Position numbers and translations under genes: made by a program | Notes under the pieces: generated by a model | Databases searched by the model: none | What the model was told of the DNA's origin: nothing | Seen by the model: only the letters and a program-made list of their open reading frames with translations | Shown: in pieces, positions 18,802 through 28,595 of the stretch | How the letters are laid out: each line of letters begins with the position of its first letter | Position numbering within the stretch: position 1 is the stretch's first letter | Assembly (NCBI GenBank): GCA_026125285.1 | Contig: JAHCLO010000014.1 | Coordinates: 62,001-126,000, forward strand | DNA length: 64,000 nt | Reading direction: 5' to 3' | Source of the DNA: Verrucomicrobiia bacterium | Lineage (GTDB): Bacteria; Verrucomicrobiota; Verrucomicrobiia; Limisphaerales; JADLHS01

Positions 18802-21201
18802 GTGCGCGTCAATCTTCAGACTGCCGGGGCCGAAGTGCACCCATGTCGCGAGCGAGTGGGGCTGGCATTGGCGGTGTTCCTTGCCGCTGCGTTGCCGGGG
18901 GTGGCAGAACCCAGGTCGGAGTATGGCGAAATTGAATTGATCCGCGACACGTGGGGAATTCCGCACGTGTTTTCCGCCACGGATGCCGGCGCCATGTATG
19001 GTCTGGGATACGCCACGGCCGAGGAACGCGGCTTCCAGATGACTTACAGCCTGCGGATTATTCAGGGCCGGCTGGCGGAAATCGTCGGGGAACGTCAGCG
19101 CGGCAATCGCAACGAAACCGCGGTGGATCACGATCGCAAGATGCGCACGTTCGGCTGGGCGCGCGCGGCCGGGCGGACGGCCGCGAATCTGGATCGTCGG
19201 ACACGCGAGTTGCTTGAGGCCTATTGCGAAGGGGTGAACGACAGTTTCGCCGCGCAGAAGGCGGATGGCCGATTGCATCCGTTGTTCAAGGAGTTGGATG
19301 TTACTCCCGAACCGTGGACGCCGGCGGATTGTCTGTTGAGTTGGTGGCATCTGGCGCAGTTCTTCGCGACTGACGGCACCCGCGATTTGATGGTCTGGCG
19401 CAACCGGACCCAGCCACGCCCCGGCCAACCGCAGCCGCCCCAGCCCGGCCCGCTCTGGCTCGACGACGCCGCTGCCGTGGTGCAGCGGCACGATGTCGGC
19501 GACGACTGGGTGAAACGCGTTGAGCAGTTTGCCGCCGAGCACGGACTCAATCGTGCCGACCGCGGGAACGAAGCGCCGAAGTTCAGTCACGCGTGGGTCG
19601 TGGGCGGTACCAAGACCACGACGGGCGCGGCGGTGTTGGTGAGTGACCCGCAAACGCCGGTGCGCAATCCTTCGTTGTGGATCGAGTTCCACGTCAGCGG
19701 CAAGACGTTCAACGCGCGTGGCATTGGCGTGCCCGGCAGTCCGGGTTTGCTGATTGGATTCAACCGACGCGTTGCATGGGGACTGACGGCGCTGGGCGCC
19801 GATCAAGCAGATTTGTTTCGCATGGAAACGGACCCTACGCGTCCGGACGAATACCGATGGAACGGGCAGTGGCGACAAACAAACGTCAGGACCGAGCGAA
19901 TCAAGGTCAAGGGCAGACCGGATGTGGAACTGACCGTGCGCGAGAGAGACTTGGGGCCAGTCGTTTCGGAGTTCTGTTTCCGGCAGCCCGGCGATCCAGA
20001 GGTCGTAATCCAACGCGTGCCAATGCGCGAGCCGACGCGCGACACGATTCAAGGTGTGTTCGGCATGATGCGCGCGAAAAGCGCCTGGGAGTTTTCCAAG
20101 GCGCTCGGTGATTGGCGTTTCCCGTCGGCAAATTGCATTTACGGCGATAGCGCGGGGCACATTGGTTACTCGGTGCTGGGCGCGATCCCAATTCGCTCGA
20201 AATTGGCGCCCGATCCCAACGGCAGTGAAGCAATCCCCGGTACAGGCGACGCGGCGGATTGGCAAGGATTCGTGCCGCAGAAATTACTGCCGCAGGTCAC
20301 CGACCCAAAAGCCGGCCTGCTCCTCAGCGCGAATCATCGTCCCGTGGGTTCGTTCTATCCGATACCGCTCGGCATAAGCACCGGCTCGATGGGCGACACC
20401 ATGCGTTCGTGGCGATTGCGCGAGCGGTTGAGTGCGCAGGAGAAGTTCACGCCGGAGGATGTGTTGAAGGTTCATTACGACACCGTGAACCCGGCCCGGC
20501 GCGAAATCGTGCGGCTCGGGCTGCATCTGCGCGACACGAAGCAAGGTGAGCTTTCTGAAGCTGCAACGGCAGCGCTACAGGTGTTGGAGAAATGGTTCAA
20601 AACTGGCGCAAGCAGTGATTTGAGATCCGACGGCGCGGAACTGGCGACAAGGATCAGCACGTTCTTCCGTTTCGTCGCCACGCCGCTGGCGCTCAAGTAT
20701 GGCGGTGGGGAGTCGGGCCTGGCCCGGTTTCTCCAAGACTCGGCCCGGCGCCTCGCTGCCGATCCGAACGCCACCTTCGATGAGGATACGCACCGGTTCA
20801 TTGACACGATTCTGGCTGACGCCTGGCGCGATGGCGGATCAACCGCAGGCCGCTCCGGTCGCGGGCAAGGCGGACGCACCGCAGTCACGCTCGGCTGGTT
20901 TGACAGCCTCGATGGATTCGGTTCCCTGGATCGTGCCCGGGATTTGTCGCCACCACCCATCACCGTTTTGGACGGGCAAACGATTCTTTCGCAAGGGGGA
21001 CAGTCCTACACGCAGTTCGTACCCCTGCACGATGTGGATTCCGCGCAGACGATCTGCCCCATTGGTCACAGCGACCGGCCGGACAGCCGGTACCGCACCA
21101 GCACGATGGTCCTTTGGGGCGAGGCAAAACTGCATCCCGCACCCCTGAGCCGTGCCGCGGTGGAGAAGCTCGCGGCGACGAGCTTTGTGCTCTCGAAATA
21201 G
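18802..21201 (+). CDS. Penicillin acylase family (Ntn-hydrolase) protein
   Basis: A 799-residue protein from a GTG start three bases after the DUF1080 stop. Residues about 18-35 look like a signal peptide. The alpha-chain region contains RDTWGIPHVFSATDAGAMYGLGYA. The presumed autocatalytic cleavage and N-terminal nucleophile serine is Ser262 in KFSHAWVVGG, where most relatives have S-N-x-W. The beta chain includes SDPQTPVRNPSLW, GIGVPGSPGLLIGFNRRVAWG, and a C-terminal QGGQSYTQF region. These enzymes hydrolyse amides, including acyl-homoserine lactones in some cases. The natural substrate here is unknown. Confidence 0.88.
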   Translation: MRVNLQTAGAEVHPCRERVGLALAVFLAAALPGVAEPRSEYGEIELIRDTWGIPHVFSATDAGAMYGLGYATAEERGFQMTYSLRIIQGRLAEIVGERQRGNRNETAVDHDRKMRTFGWARAAGRTAANLDRRTRELLEAYCEGVNDSFAAQKADGRLHPLFKELDVTPEPWTPADCLLSWWHLAQFFATDGTRDLMVWRNRTQPRPGQPQPPQPGPLWLDDAAAVVQRHDVGDDWVKRVEQFAAEHGLNRADRGNEAPKFSHAWVVGGTKTTTGAAVLVSDPQTPVRNPSLWIEFHVSGKTFNARGIGVPGSPGLLIGFNRRVAWGLTALGADQADLFRMETDPTRPDEYRWNGQWRQTNVRTERIKVKGRPDVELTVRERDLGPVVSEFCFRQPGDPEVVIQRVPMREPTRDTIQGVFGMMRAKSAWEFSKALGDWRFPSANCIYGDSAGHIGYSVLGAIPIRSKLAPDPNGSEAIPGTGDAADWQGFVPQKLLPQVTDPKAGLLLSANHRPVGSFYPIPLGISTGSMGDTMRSWRLRERLSAQEKFTPEDVLKVHYDTVNPARREIVRLGLHLRDTKQGELSEAATAALQVLEKWFKTGASSDLRSDGAELATRISTFFRFVATPLALKYGGGESGLARFLQDSARRLAADPNATFDEDTHRFIDTILADAWRDGGSTAGRSGRGQGGRTAVTLGWFDSLDGFGSLDRARDLSPPPITVLDGQTILSQGGQSYTQFVPLHDVDSAQTICPIGHSDRPDSRYRTSTMVLWGEAKLHPAPLSRAAVEKLAATSFVLSK

Positions 21202-21268
21202 GCTCGCCGCCACGCCCTCGCTGGTGCGTCTCCTTTTGTCAACGATTCGGACAACTTCAAAGCCTCAC

Positions 21269-21318
21269 GCATATCGCCCGCACATCGCCCGCATATCAGG
21301 TTGCATATCAGGTTGCAT
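21269..21318. repeat. Short tandem direct repeats upstream of serine hydrolase gene
   Basis: Two 11-base units (GCATATCGCCC, GCACATCGCCC) are followed by two perfect 12-base units (GCATATCAGGTT twice) and a final GCAT. The block ends 34 bases before the ATG of the next gene. It may be replication slippage or a set of protein-binding sites. Confidence 0.6.
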
Positions 21319-21352
21319 CCCCGTACGAATTCAGGCTCAATCGCGCCTGTCT

Positions 21353-22765
21353 ATGAAATCCCTGTTCTCTTGTTTCGTGTTCGTCACTTTGTGCTTGGTC
21401 GGCAGCCTGCAATTGCCCGCGCAAACCCCGGTGGCGTTGCCCGACCGCTTTGAGGTCGAAGCCATTGACCGTTTCTTGGCGCAGACATTGGAGCAGAAAG
21501 GCCAGCCGGGGTTCTCCGTCGCCATTGTGAAGAATGGTGAGATTGTTCTGGCGAAAGGTTATGGCAAGCGTTCGCTCGACGACGGCCGACCAGTTGAAAC
21601 CGACACACTCTTTGCCATCGGGTCGGTGAGCAAGCAGTTCACCTGTGCCGCCATCCTATTGCTGGCCGAGGACGGCAAATTGTCGGTTCGCGACAGGGTC
21701 GCCAAGTACTACCCGGACCTCACGCGGGCCAACGACATCACCTTGCTGGACTTGATGAACCACACATCCGGCTACCCGGATTACTACCCGCTCGATTTTG
21801 TGGATCGCCGGATGCGGCAGCCGATTGATCCGGATGAATTGCTCCGACAATACGCGGGTGGAAGACTCGATTTCGAGCCGGGCAGCAAATACTCCTACAG
21901 CAACACGGGTTACATTCTGCTCGGTCGTGTCGTGGAGAAAGTCAGCGGCAGGCCGTTCGGCGAGTTTCTGGCGGAACGCATTTTCAAACCGCTGGGCATG
22001 CACAACACGGTTCACGAACCGAACCTGTCTGATCCAAGGCTGGCGCGCGGTTACACCACCTTTGCCCTGGGTACGCCAGAGTACACGCACCCCGAAGCCA
22101 ACGGTTGGATCGGCGCGGCGGGCGGCATGTATTCCACGCCGTCAGACCTGGCCAAATGGAATCTGGCCCTGATCAGCGGCAAAGTGCTCCAGCCTGAATC
22201 CTACGCCTTGATGACCGCGCCGCGAAGACTTTCCGATGGTAGGATTTCGGATTACGGTTGCGGCCTCGGCGTGCGAATGCAGAGCAATCGCCAGGTCCTC
22301 ACGCACGGCGGGGCCGTCAGTGGTTTTGTGACCTTTAATGGCACGGTGCCCTCCACGCGTTCCGCGCTCACCCTGATGTGCAATCAGGACGCCGGCACCG
22401 GCCCCCTGGCGGGGCAGGTTTTTTCCCTGCTGCTAAAAGAACCGTCGCATGTGCCCACCATTCGCGGCCCCTCGACCGTGGACGCGGTGAAGCGCGCGTT
22501 TGCGGGCTTTCAGAAGGGTCGCGTCAACCGCGACGAGTTCAGCGAGGAATTTAATCACTATCTCACCGACGCCAAACTCGCGGGCGCATCCAAGCGCCTC
22601 AAAGGTTACGGCACGCCGCAAAAGGTGGAAGTCCTCAGCACCAACGAACGCGGCGGCATGGAAGTCACAACCAGCCGATTGACCTTCAAGAAGGGAAGCC
22701 TGCGGGCGTTGATGTATCGGATGCCGGATGGCGCGATCGAGCAGTTCTTCGTTTACGCGGATTGA
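21353..22765 (+). CDS. Secreted serine hydrolase, beta-lactamase/esterase class C family
   Basis: The ATG at 21353 was chosen because it starts a proper signal peptide (MKSLFSCFVFVTLCLVGSLQ); the open frame further upstream is not protein-like. The 470-residue enzyme has the SxxK motif at Ser91-Val-Ser-Lys94, a YSN motif in KYSYSNTGY, and HGG (THGGAVSGF) in place of KTG. These are the class C beta-lactamase/DD-peptidase/EstB features. A C-terminal extension of about 110 residues follows the catalytic domain. Such enzymes cleave esters, D-peptides or lactams in the periplasm; the substrate is unknown. Penicillin acylase lies just upstream on the same strand. Confidence 0.88.
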   Translation: MKSLFSCFVFVTLCLVGSLQLPAQTPVALPDRFEVEAIDRFLAQTLEQKGQPGFSVAIVKNGEIVLAKGYGKRSLDDGRPVETDTLFAIGSVSKQFTCAAILLLAEDGKLSVRDRVAKYYPDLTRANDITLLDLMNHTSGYPDYYPLDFVDRRMRQPIDPDELLRQYAGGRLDFEPGSKYSYSNTGYILLGRVVEKVSGRPFGEFLAERIFKPLGMHNTVHEPNLSDPRLARGYTTFALGTPEYTHPEANGWIGAAGGMYSTPSDLAKWNLALISGKVLQPESYALMTAPRRLSDGRISDYGCGLGVRMQSNRQVLTHGGAVSGFVTFNGTVPSTRSALTLMCNQDAGTGPLAGQVFSLLLKEPSHVPTIRGPSTVDAVKRAFAGFQKGRVNRDEFSEEFNHYLTDAKLAGASKRLKGYGTPQKVEVLSTNERGGMEVTTSRLTFKKGSLRALMYRMPDGAIEQFFVYAD

Positions 22766-22819
22766 GAGCGCTGGCTCCGCAAACAGGCAGAGCGCGGATG
22801 AGGTCAGACTGCGAGCAGT

Positions 22820-24166
22820 TCAGCCCCGCACGCGGAACACTGGCTCGATCATCGGCCCTTCCAGAAAGCGCGCCGGATTCGGGTCCGCCAGCCAGCCGGC
22901 CAGGGTCTTGAAAGTGGCGGCATAAGCTCGCAGGGTTTCCTCAATGGCTGTGGTGTCGTGCGCGGCGGTCAGATTGTGAGTCACGAGTTGCAGCAGGCCG
23001 CGCTTGACAACTTCCTGCTGCCACAGACTGCGCTCCAGAAAACTGTCCTGGCCGGTAGCGTCACGGAATTTCAAAAGCGACCAAGCCGGGAACCCCACAC
23101 ATTCAAAGCGCGGATGCAACCCCGCCAGCTTTGCCAGGGCATTGAAACCATCCTGCAAGCAACGTCCGCTGGCTTCCATCCGTGCCAACGCATCTGTTTG
23201 TTCCAGCACGTCCAGCACCTTCATCGCCGCCGCCATGGCCGACACCTCGCCACCGAAGGTGAAACTGACAAAGATGTCGTCGAAAATCTGCATCACATCG
23301 GCCCGGCCCAGAATGGCTGAAATTGGGAAACCATTACCCATCGCTTTGCCCAAACACGCCAGATCGGGTGTCACGCCGAAACGTTTCTGCGCCCCACCCA
23401 GACCCAGATGAAAGCCGGTGCAGATTTCGTCGAAAATCAAAAGCGCCCCATTGCAGCGCGCCAGGGCTTTGACTTCTTGGAGATAATCCGGTGCGGGCAT
23501 GGCGAAGTTCACCGGCTCCAGGATGACGGCGGCGAATTCGCCGTTGTGTTGCGTCAGCAATTTCTCCAGTGCCGGAAGGTTGTTGTATGGGAATGGATGC
23601 GTCAGAGCACGCACCGCCCCGGGCACGCCGCGATGGCGCGTGGTGGAGCCGATGTACCAATCCTGCCAGCCGTGATAGCCGCAACAGGCGATCCGCTCGC
23701 GGCCCGTGAAGGCACGCGCGGCTCGCACGGCTCCGGCGGTAGCATCCGAACCATTCTTGCCAAACCGCACCATCTCGGCACAGGGAACGAAGCGTTGCAG
23801 CCGCTCGGCGAGCTGTACTTCGACGGGATGCGGCAGGGAAAAACTGTGGCCACGTGCGATTTGGGCTGTGACCGCCGCGTTCACCTCGTCGTGGGCGTAC
23901 CCGAGGATATTTGGGAGCAGGCCCTGGACGTAATCAATGTACTCGTTGCCGTCCACGTCCCAAACGCGGCAGCCCTTGCCGCGTTCGAGAAAAACTGGTG
24001 AAACCCCGCGCACATATTGCCGGAAGCTCTTGCTGAAGGTCTGAGCACAACCGGGAATCACCCGCTGCGCCCGGCCCAGCCACGCCTCGGATTGCGTCAG
24101 CGTTTGCTGGGGTGCCGGGCCGGCAACCGCCCGTTGGTAGAGTGATGTGTAGTCACGTTCGTCCAT
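22820..24166 (-). CDS. PLP-dependent class III aminotransferase, glutamate-1-semialdehyde aminomutase-like
   Basis: Start set at ATG 24166 (MDERDYTSLYQR). The 448-residue enzyme has N-terminal RVIPGCAQTFSKSFRQY, the cofactor region GKNGSDATAGAVRAARAFTG, the Asp of DEICTGFHLG, and the PLP lysine in LGKAMGNGFPISAI. This is the class III aminotransferase fold, closest in pattern to glutamate-1-semialdehyde 2,1-aminomutase relatives used in sugar or secondary metabolism. True HemL has slightly different motifs and usually lies with haem genes, which are not seen here. The gene stands alone, convergent with the serine hydrolase. Confidence 0.82.
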   Translation of the reverse strand: MDERDYTSLYQRAVAGPAPQQTLTQSEAWLGRAQRVIPGCAQTFSKSFRQYVRGVSPVFLERGKGCRVWDVDGNEYIDYVQGLLPNILGYAHDEVNAAVTAQIARGHSFSLPHPVEVQLAERLQRFVPCAEMVRFGKNGSDATAGAVRAARAFTGRERIACCGYHGWQDWYIGSTTRHRGVPGAVRALTHPFPYNNLPALEKLLTQHNGEFAAVILEPVNFAMPAPDYLQEVKALARCNGALLIFDEICTGFHLGLGGAQKRFGVTPDLACLGKAMGNGFPISAILGRADVMQIFDDIFVSFTFGGEVSAMAAAMKVLDVLEQTDALARMEASGRCLQDGFNALAKLAGLHPRFECVGFPAWSLLKFRDATGQDSFLERSLWQQEVVKRGLLQLVTHNLTAAHDTTAIEETLRAYAATFKTLAGWLADPNPARFLEGPMIEPVFRVRG

Positions 24167-24269
24167 GATGGCCTGAGCTTGAATTTGGTGGAGCGCTGAC
24201 CCGTGGGAAAGCAGATTTCGCCACAATACCTCGGTGCCTTTGCCTCAATGTCAGTGCGCTGGCAAATCG

Positions 24270-26357
24270 CTAAAGGGTCACGGCTTGAGCCGCCGACAAA
24301 TAGGGCGGTACGGGCGCACCAAAGGCATCCGCAATGGCGCGTAGCAACTCCGCCTCCCGACGTTGCAGCAACCCATCCGTGGCGGCGGCCGCCGTCAGGG
24401 CGGTAAGCAGCAACTGTTTCAATGGCGGGGTGGCTTGAGCAAAGTTCTCAATCGCCGCGTCAATTTGCAGCAGGTTACATTCGCTCAACGGCAGGAATTT
24501 GAGTTCGGCTGACGCCGGCAGTAGGGCGGCGCCGTGGCGGAAAGCCGTCGCTGCTTCCTCCTCACCTTCACTTCCGATGCGTGCCAGGCCGGACAACAGA
24601 ACCGCGCTGTCGGCCAGGAGAGGTTTCAGACTGTAATACTGCACGGGCGGTTTTCGGACCGGTCCAAAATGCGGCTGTAGATGCCGCACCACCATCCGCT
24701 GCAACATGTATTCAAAGAGGTCAATTTGCGAATCCTCGGCCACCAACCACGCCAGATGGCTTTGAAAGCTGTCAAATTGTTCGGGCGATAGTCCCCGCAA
24801 CGCCCGGACAGCCAAATCGGCCAGCGGCAGAAAATGACCCGCATCGAGCTTATCCGTCAGCACTAACAAGCGCTTCAGTTCAGAAGTCACGCCCGGCTCG
24901 GTGCGATCGCTCAATCCGGCCAGTTGGCGGGCCCGCACGGCGGATTCCTTGCTGCAAAGCAGCGCATAAATGAGTGCAACAGCACTGAAGGCAGTCTGGG
25001 TAGCGACGTGCAACGGCACTGGAATCGTGCCGAGCAACACGCGAGCGAACTCTACATTCACCAAGGGAACGCCATCGCGGCGACCGGTTGGATCCGCGGG
25101 AGGTGTCGCTGCAGCCATGGGGTCCTTGCGCGCGGCGTCCGCATAGAGCACCTCCTGCACTGCCGCCGCGGGGCCGACGATGGCGGCGAGTTTTTCAAAA
25201 TCCACCGGTTTCCCGCCTTGCTCGCGATACAGTTCCGTGACTCGGGACTCGCGCAACACGCGCTCCAACGACACCGCGGGAAACTTGCCATCGAAGTGAG
25301 GATTGATCCGCTGAATGCGCTTGGTCAACGGCGGATGCGTGGCGAGAAAGCCGAACCAACGCGGTTTCATGCCATCGCCGAAATACATGTGACTCGCCTC
25401 CTCGGCCCGCGCGGTGGCGAGCAGCGAATGTCCACGCAAGCCGCCAATCTTCTTCAGCGCGCCAGCAATGCCTTCGGGGTTGCGGGTGAACTGCACCGCC
25501 GCCGCGTCGGCCAGATATTCCCGCTGCCGGCTCACCGCGCTTTTGATCAAGCGCGCAAAGAAGGCGCCGAACGACCCCGCCACCAGGCATATCCAGCCCA
25601 CCACAAACGCCGGGAGCAAGACCGGGTGAAATATCGGTCCCACCCATTGTCCCTCCGCGGTTCGGGCCCGGCGCAGAAAGTCCAACGTCAATATGCGCCC
25701 CAGCACCACCAATCCCAGCACGCCGTGCAGCCAGCCGATCAGCCGGGTGTTCAGCCGCATGTCACCGTTCAGAATGTGACTGAATTCGTGGGCAATCACG
25801 CCCTGCAATTCCGCCCGCGTCAGCAACTTCAAAGCGCCAAACGTCACCCCTACCGCGGCGTCGGTGATTTCATTTCCGACCGCAAACGCATTGATGCCGC
25901 TCTCCTCATCCAGCACATAGACCTCCGGCACCGGCACACCCGAAGCGATGGCCATTTCCTCCACCACGTTCAACAATAGCCGTTGCTCGGAATCGTCCGT
26001 GCTAAACGGCACCAACCGTCCGCCCAGCAAATGGGCCACGACGGCCCCGCCGCGTGACAATTGCCGAAGTTTGCACCAACTGACCAAGCCGATGACGGTG
26101 GTGGCGAACAGGGTGACCCAGCCCGCCAGTTCCCAATTCCAGATGCCGTCCCGGCCAAAATAATGGGCCAACTTTACGAACCATCCGTGACGCGAATAAT
26201 CGCGAGCGCCCAAGGCGGTGAGTTGATACGTGAATTGAAAGACCCCGGCGAGCGCGAAGTAGATCGCCAGATTGGTCAATCCCAACGCCACGCCGAACAA
26301 GCCTACCAATCGGTGGGTGCTGGCCCGCGCCCGCGTTTGTTGTCCGAAGAAGTCCAT
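24270..26357 (-). CDS. M48-family membrane metalloprotease
   Basis: I chose ATG 26357 (MDFFGQQTRARAST), the usual start of this subfamily; an ATG at 26393 would overlap the upstream gene. The 695-residue protein has two N-terminal membrane helices (about 18-45 and 75-95). The zinc-binding HEFSH lies at residues 190-194 and the third ligand is in the SRQREYLADAAA region (EYLAD). Two further helices precede a long cytoplasmic, helical C-terminal half of about 330 residues. Relatives of HtpX/Ste24 degrade misfolded membrane proteins. It lies 13 bases after the upstream unknown gene, so the two probably form an operon. Confidence 0.88.
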   Translation of the reverse strand: MDFFGQQTRARASTHRLVGLFGVALGLTNLAIYFALAGVFQFTYQLTALGARDYSRHGWFVKLAHYFGRDGIWNWELAGWVTLFATTVIGLVSWCKLRQLSRGGAVVAHLLGGRLVPFSTDDSEQRLLLNVVEEMAIASGVPVPEVYVLDEESGINAFAVGNEITDAAVGVTFGALKLLTRAELQGVIAHEFSHILNGDMRLNTRLIGWLHGVLGLVVLGRILTLDFLRRARTAEGQWVGPIFHPVLLPAFVVGWICLVAGSFGAFFARLIKSAVSRQREYLADAAAVQFTRNPEGIAGALKKIGGLRGHSLLATARAEEASHMYFGDGMKPRWFGFLATHPPLTKRIQRINPHFDGKFPAVSLERVLRESRVTELYREQGGKPVDFEKLAAIVGPAAAVQEVLYADAARKDPMAAATPPADPTGRRDGVPLVNVEFARVLLGTIPVPLHVATQTAFSAVALIYALLCSKESAVRARQLAGLSDRTEPGVTSELKRLLVLTDKLDAGHFLPLADLAVRALRGLSPEQFDSFQSHLAWLVAEDSQIDLFEYMLQRMVVRHLQPHFGPVRKPPVQYYSLKPLLADSAVLLSGLARIGSEGEEEAATAFRHGAALLPASAELKFLPLSECNLLQIDAAIENFAQATPPLKQLLLTALTAAAATDGLLQRREAELLRAIADAFGAPVPPYLSAAQAVTL

Positions 26358-26370
26358 CGCCAGTCCGGAA

Positions 26371-27573
26371 TCATCCCCGCCCGCGAAATTCATCCATCAA
26401 CTTCAGGATACCTTCGCGGATTACAAACAGTTCTTTCCGCGCCTCGGCAATCATTTCTTCCGGCACCAGTTTCTTCAAGGCCACGGCTTCCAGTCCGGCC
26501 TGCGACTTGTGCAGATGATCCAGCGCGCGTTTCAGATACGCCACGGTGAAGGCACCGTCCGGGTGGCCGTGTCCTATCGTCAGACCTTCCAGCGCGCCGG
26601 CCAGTTTCACGCTGGTGGTCTGGAACTCGAAGAGGAACTGGCCCAAGTCCCTGTCATCTGATTTCTTCAACCCCAGTTCATCGGCCTGATGCCAGAATCG
26701 CATCGCGCTCTCAAAGCAACGGTGCTGCAACGGATGCCGCAACTCGCCGTCGTCCGTGCGAATCCAGTCAATCCCTTCGCGCGCCGGATCCGGCTCCGGC
26801 GCCGGTTCGTTGGCGGCGGCTTCGCAAATCGCATTGATCTCCGCGATGGACATCCGCTCCTCATCATCGTCCTCAACTTCCGCCTCGCTCTCCCAACCCA
26901 TTTCCCTGGCAATGATTTCCTCGGCCGCTTCGGAATCCCCATATTTCTCCAACAACTCGCGGTATTTCTCGGCGCGCGCATCGGATTCCTTCATCAACTT
27001 CTCGTAATCGTGCTCGTCCCATTTCGCTTCCGGGTCTTTCTGCCCGCGCTCGTGCTGTTCGATGGCTTCGGTAAGTGCCTGCAGGAAATCACTCATGCCG
27101 GCGGCGGCCTGGCGGGCCCGCTCGGCGTCCTCCGCCGGGGTCATCCGCCATTCGGGCGCGGAAATGGTCAACTCATAATCCGCGCTTTCTATCACGACGC
27201 GGCCGTTTGCCTCACTGAACCATTCAAGATAAAGCGAATTGGCCATGTGCTCCGGCGGCTTTTCCTGGCGGCGAATCATCTCGAGCGCTTCGGCCAGCGG
27301 CACGTCGAACACCCGCACTTTCCGCGACGCCGTCAAATCCCCAATGCTGCCACGCTGCACTGTATGTAATGAATCCAAATGCTGATGGGTGACCCGCGGC
27401 CTGGGGTTGGTGAAGGTGAGCAAACAGCCGGCAAGATCGGGATGGGCGTTGCCCTGAAGTTCGAGCACGACCGGATCGGGGCGGCCCTCGACCCAAATCT
27501 TGCCATGCACCATGCCCCGCACGCGATTGTCAATCTCCCCGCGTACCACGCTGTCATGAATTCGGAAGGCCAC
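26371..27573 (-). CDS. Conserved hypothetical protein with highly charged central region
   Basis: A 400-residue soluble protein of unknown function. Residues 1-110 look beta-rich (VRGMVHGKIWVEGRPDPVVLE, LLTFTNPRPRV). The middle (about 130-240) is helical and extremely charged (EEIIAREMGWESEAEVEDDDEE). The last 130 residues are a helical bundle (FESAMRFWHQADELGLKK and AVALKKLVPEEMIAEARKEL). It immediately precedes the M48 protease gene, which suggests a functional link such as substrate delivery or quality control. No known domain was recognised with confidence. Confidence 0.7.
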   Translation of the reverse strand: MAFRIHDSVVRGEIDNRVRGMVHGKIWVEGRPDPVVLELQGNAHPDLAGCLLTFTNPRPRVTHQHLDSLHTVQRGSIGDLTASRKVRVFDVPLAEALEMIRRQEKPPEHMANSLYLEWFSEANGRVVIESADYELTISAPEWRMTPAEDAERARQAAAGMSDFLQALTEAIEQHERGQKDPEAKWDEHDYEKLMKESDARAEKYRELLEKYGDSEAAEEIIAREMGWESEAEVEDDDEERMSIAEINAICEAAANEPAPEPDPAREGIDWIRTDDGELRHPLQHRCFESAMRFWHQADELGLKKSDDRDLGQFLFEFQTTSVKLAGALEGLTIGHGHPDGAFTVAYLKRALDHLHKSQAGLEAVALKKLVPEEMIAEARKELFVIREGILKLMDEFRGRG

Positions 27574-27712
27574 GTGCGCAGCATAAAGGGCTCGCCGGGG
27601 TCAGGCAAAAAGAGATTTGAAAAGGCGTTTTGTCACTGGCGTTGTCGGAAACGCGCCGGTTTCGTTCTGTCAATGACGCTCGGCTGGCGGCTGGGGCGAA
27701 CCCGCAGCCAAG

Positions 27713-28507
27713 TCATACCGCCACGGGTGCTTTGATCGCCGGATGAGGATCGTAGCCCGCCAGTTCAAAGTCCTCGAAGCGGAAGTCGTGGAGATTGCTG
27801 ACGGCGTGATTCAGCTTCATTTGCGGCAAGGTACGCGGAGTGCGCGTGAGTTGCAGTTTCGCCTGTTCGAGGTGATTGGCGTAAAGGTGCAGGTCGCCGA
27901 AGGTGTGAACAAAATCGCCGGGTTGGAGGCCGCATACTTGCGCCACCATCAGTGTGAGCAACGCATAACTGGCGATGTTGAACGGCACGCCGAGGAAGAT
28001 GTCCGCGCTGCGCTGGTATAACTGGCAACTCAAGGCACCTTCCTGCACATAGAATTGAAACAGTGTGTGACAGGGTGGCAGAGCCATGCCTTCAAGCTCG
28101 CCGGGATTCCACGCACTGACAATGAGCCGGCGACTGTCGGGGTTGTGTTTGATCTGCGAGATCAAGTGGTCAATCTGGTTGATTGAGCGGCCGTCGGCGG
28201 TGCGCCAGTCCGTCCATTGCGCGCCATAGACACGGCCCAGTTCGCCGTTCGCGTCGGCCCACTCGTCCCAGATCGTCACGCCGCGTTCGTGCAGATATCG
28301 GACGTTCGTGTCGCCGCAGAGGAACCAGAGCAATTCGTGGATGATGGACTTGAGATGGACCCTCTTGGTGGTGACCAGCGGAAAACCAGCGGCCAACGGA
28401 AAACGCGCCTGCGCGCCAAACACGGAATACGTGCCGGTGCCGGTGCGATCCGCCTTGAATTTACCGTGCTCCAGAACGTGCCGGAGCAACTCCAGATACT
28501 GAATCAT
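27713..28507 (-). CDS. thyA: Thymidylate synthase
   Basis: From ATG 28507 the protein has 264 residues, the same length as the Escherichia coli enzyme. It starts [15 protein letters not shown] and has the folate/dUMP arginine loop [11 protein letters not shown], the catalytic Cys146 in [11 protein letters not shown], the [20 protein letters not shown] motif and [12 protein letters not shown]. It makes dTMP from dUMP with methylene-tetrahydrofolate in the cytoplasm. A 12-codon longer start is possible but unlikely. No dihydrofolate reductase gene (folA) is nearby, unlike many thyA loci. Confidence 0.97.
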   Translation of the reverse strand: MIQYLELLRHVLEHGKFKADRTGTGTYSVFGAQARFPLAAGFPLVTTKRVHLKSIIHELLWFLCGDTNVRYLHERGVTIWDEWADANGELGRVYGAQWTDWRTADGRSINQIDHLISQIKHNPDSRRLIVSAWNPGELEGMALPPCHTLFQFYVQEGALSCQLYQRSADIFLGVPFNIASYALLTLMVAQVCGLQPGDFVHTFGDLHLYANHLEQAKLQLTRTPRTLPQMKLNHAVSNLHDFRFEDFELAGYDPHPAIKAPVAV

Positions 28508-28595
28508 CGCGGAGCTATTGAACCAACAAAACCGGTGAAACACACGCAGTAAAATCGTCCGCGGCCACCGGCGGAGGAGGACGACAACTGCATCG

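Noticed and set aside
18367..20265. Minus-strand frame of 632 codons
   Set aside because: Antisense shadow of the DUF1080 and penicillin acylase genes; Arg/His-rich product typical of shadows in high-GC DNA. Only its far 3' neighbour at 17652-18083 has real homology, in a different frame.
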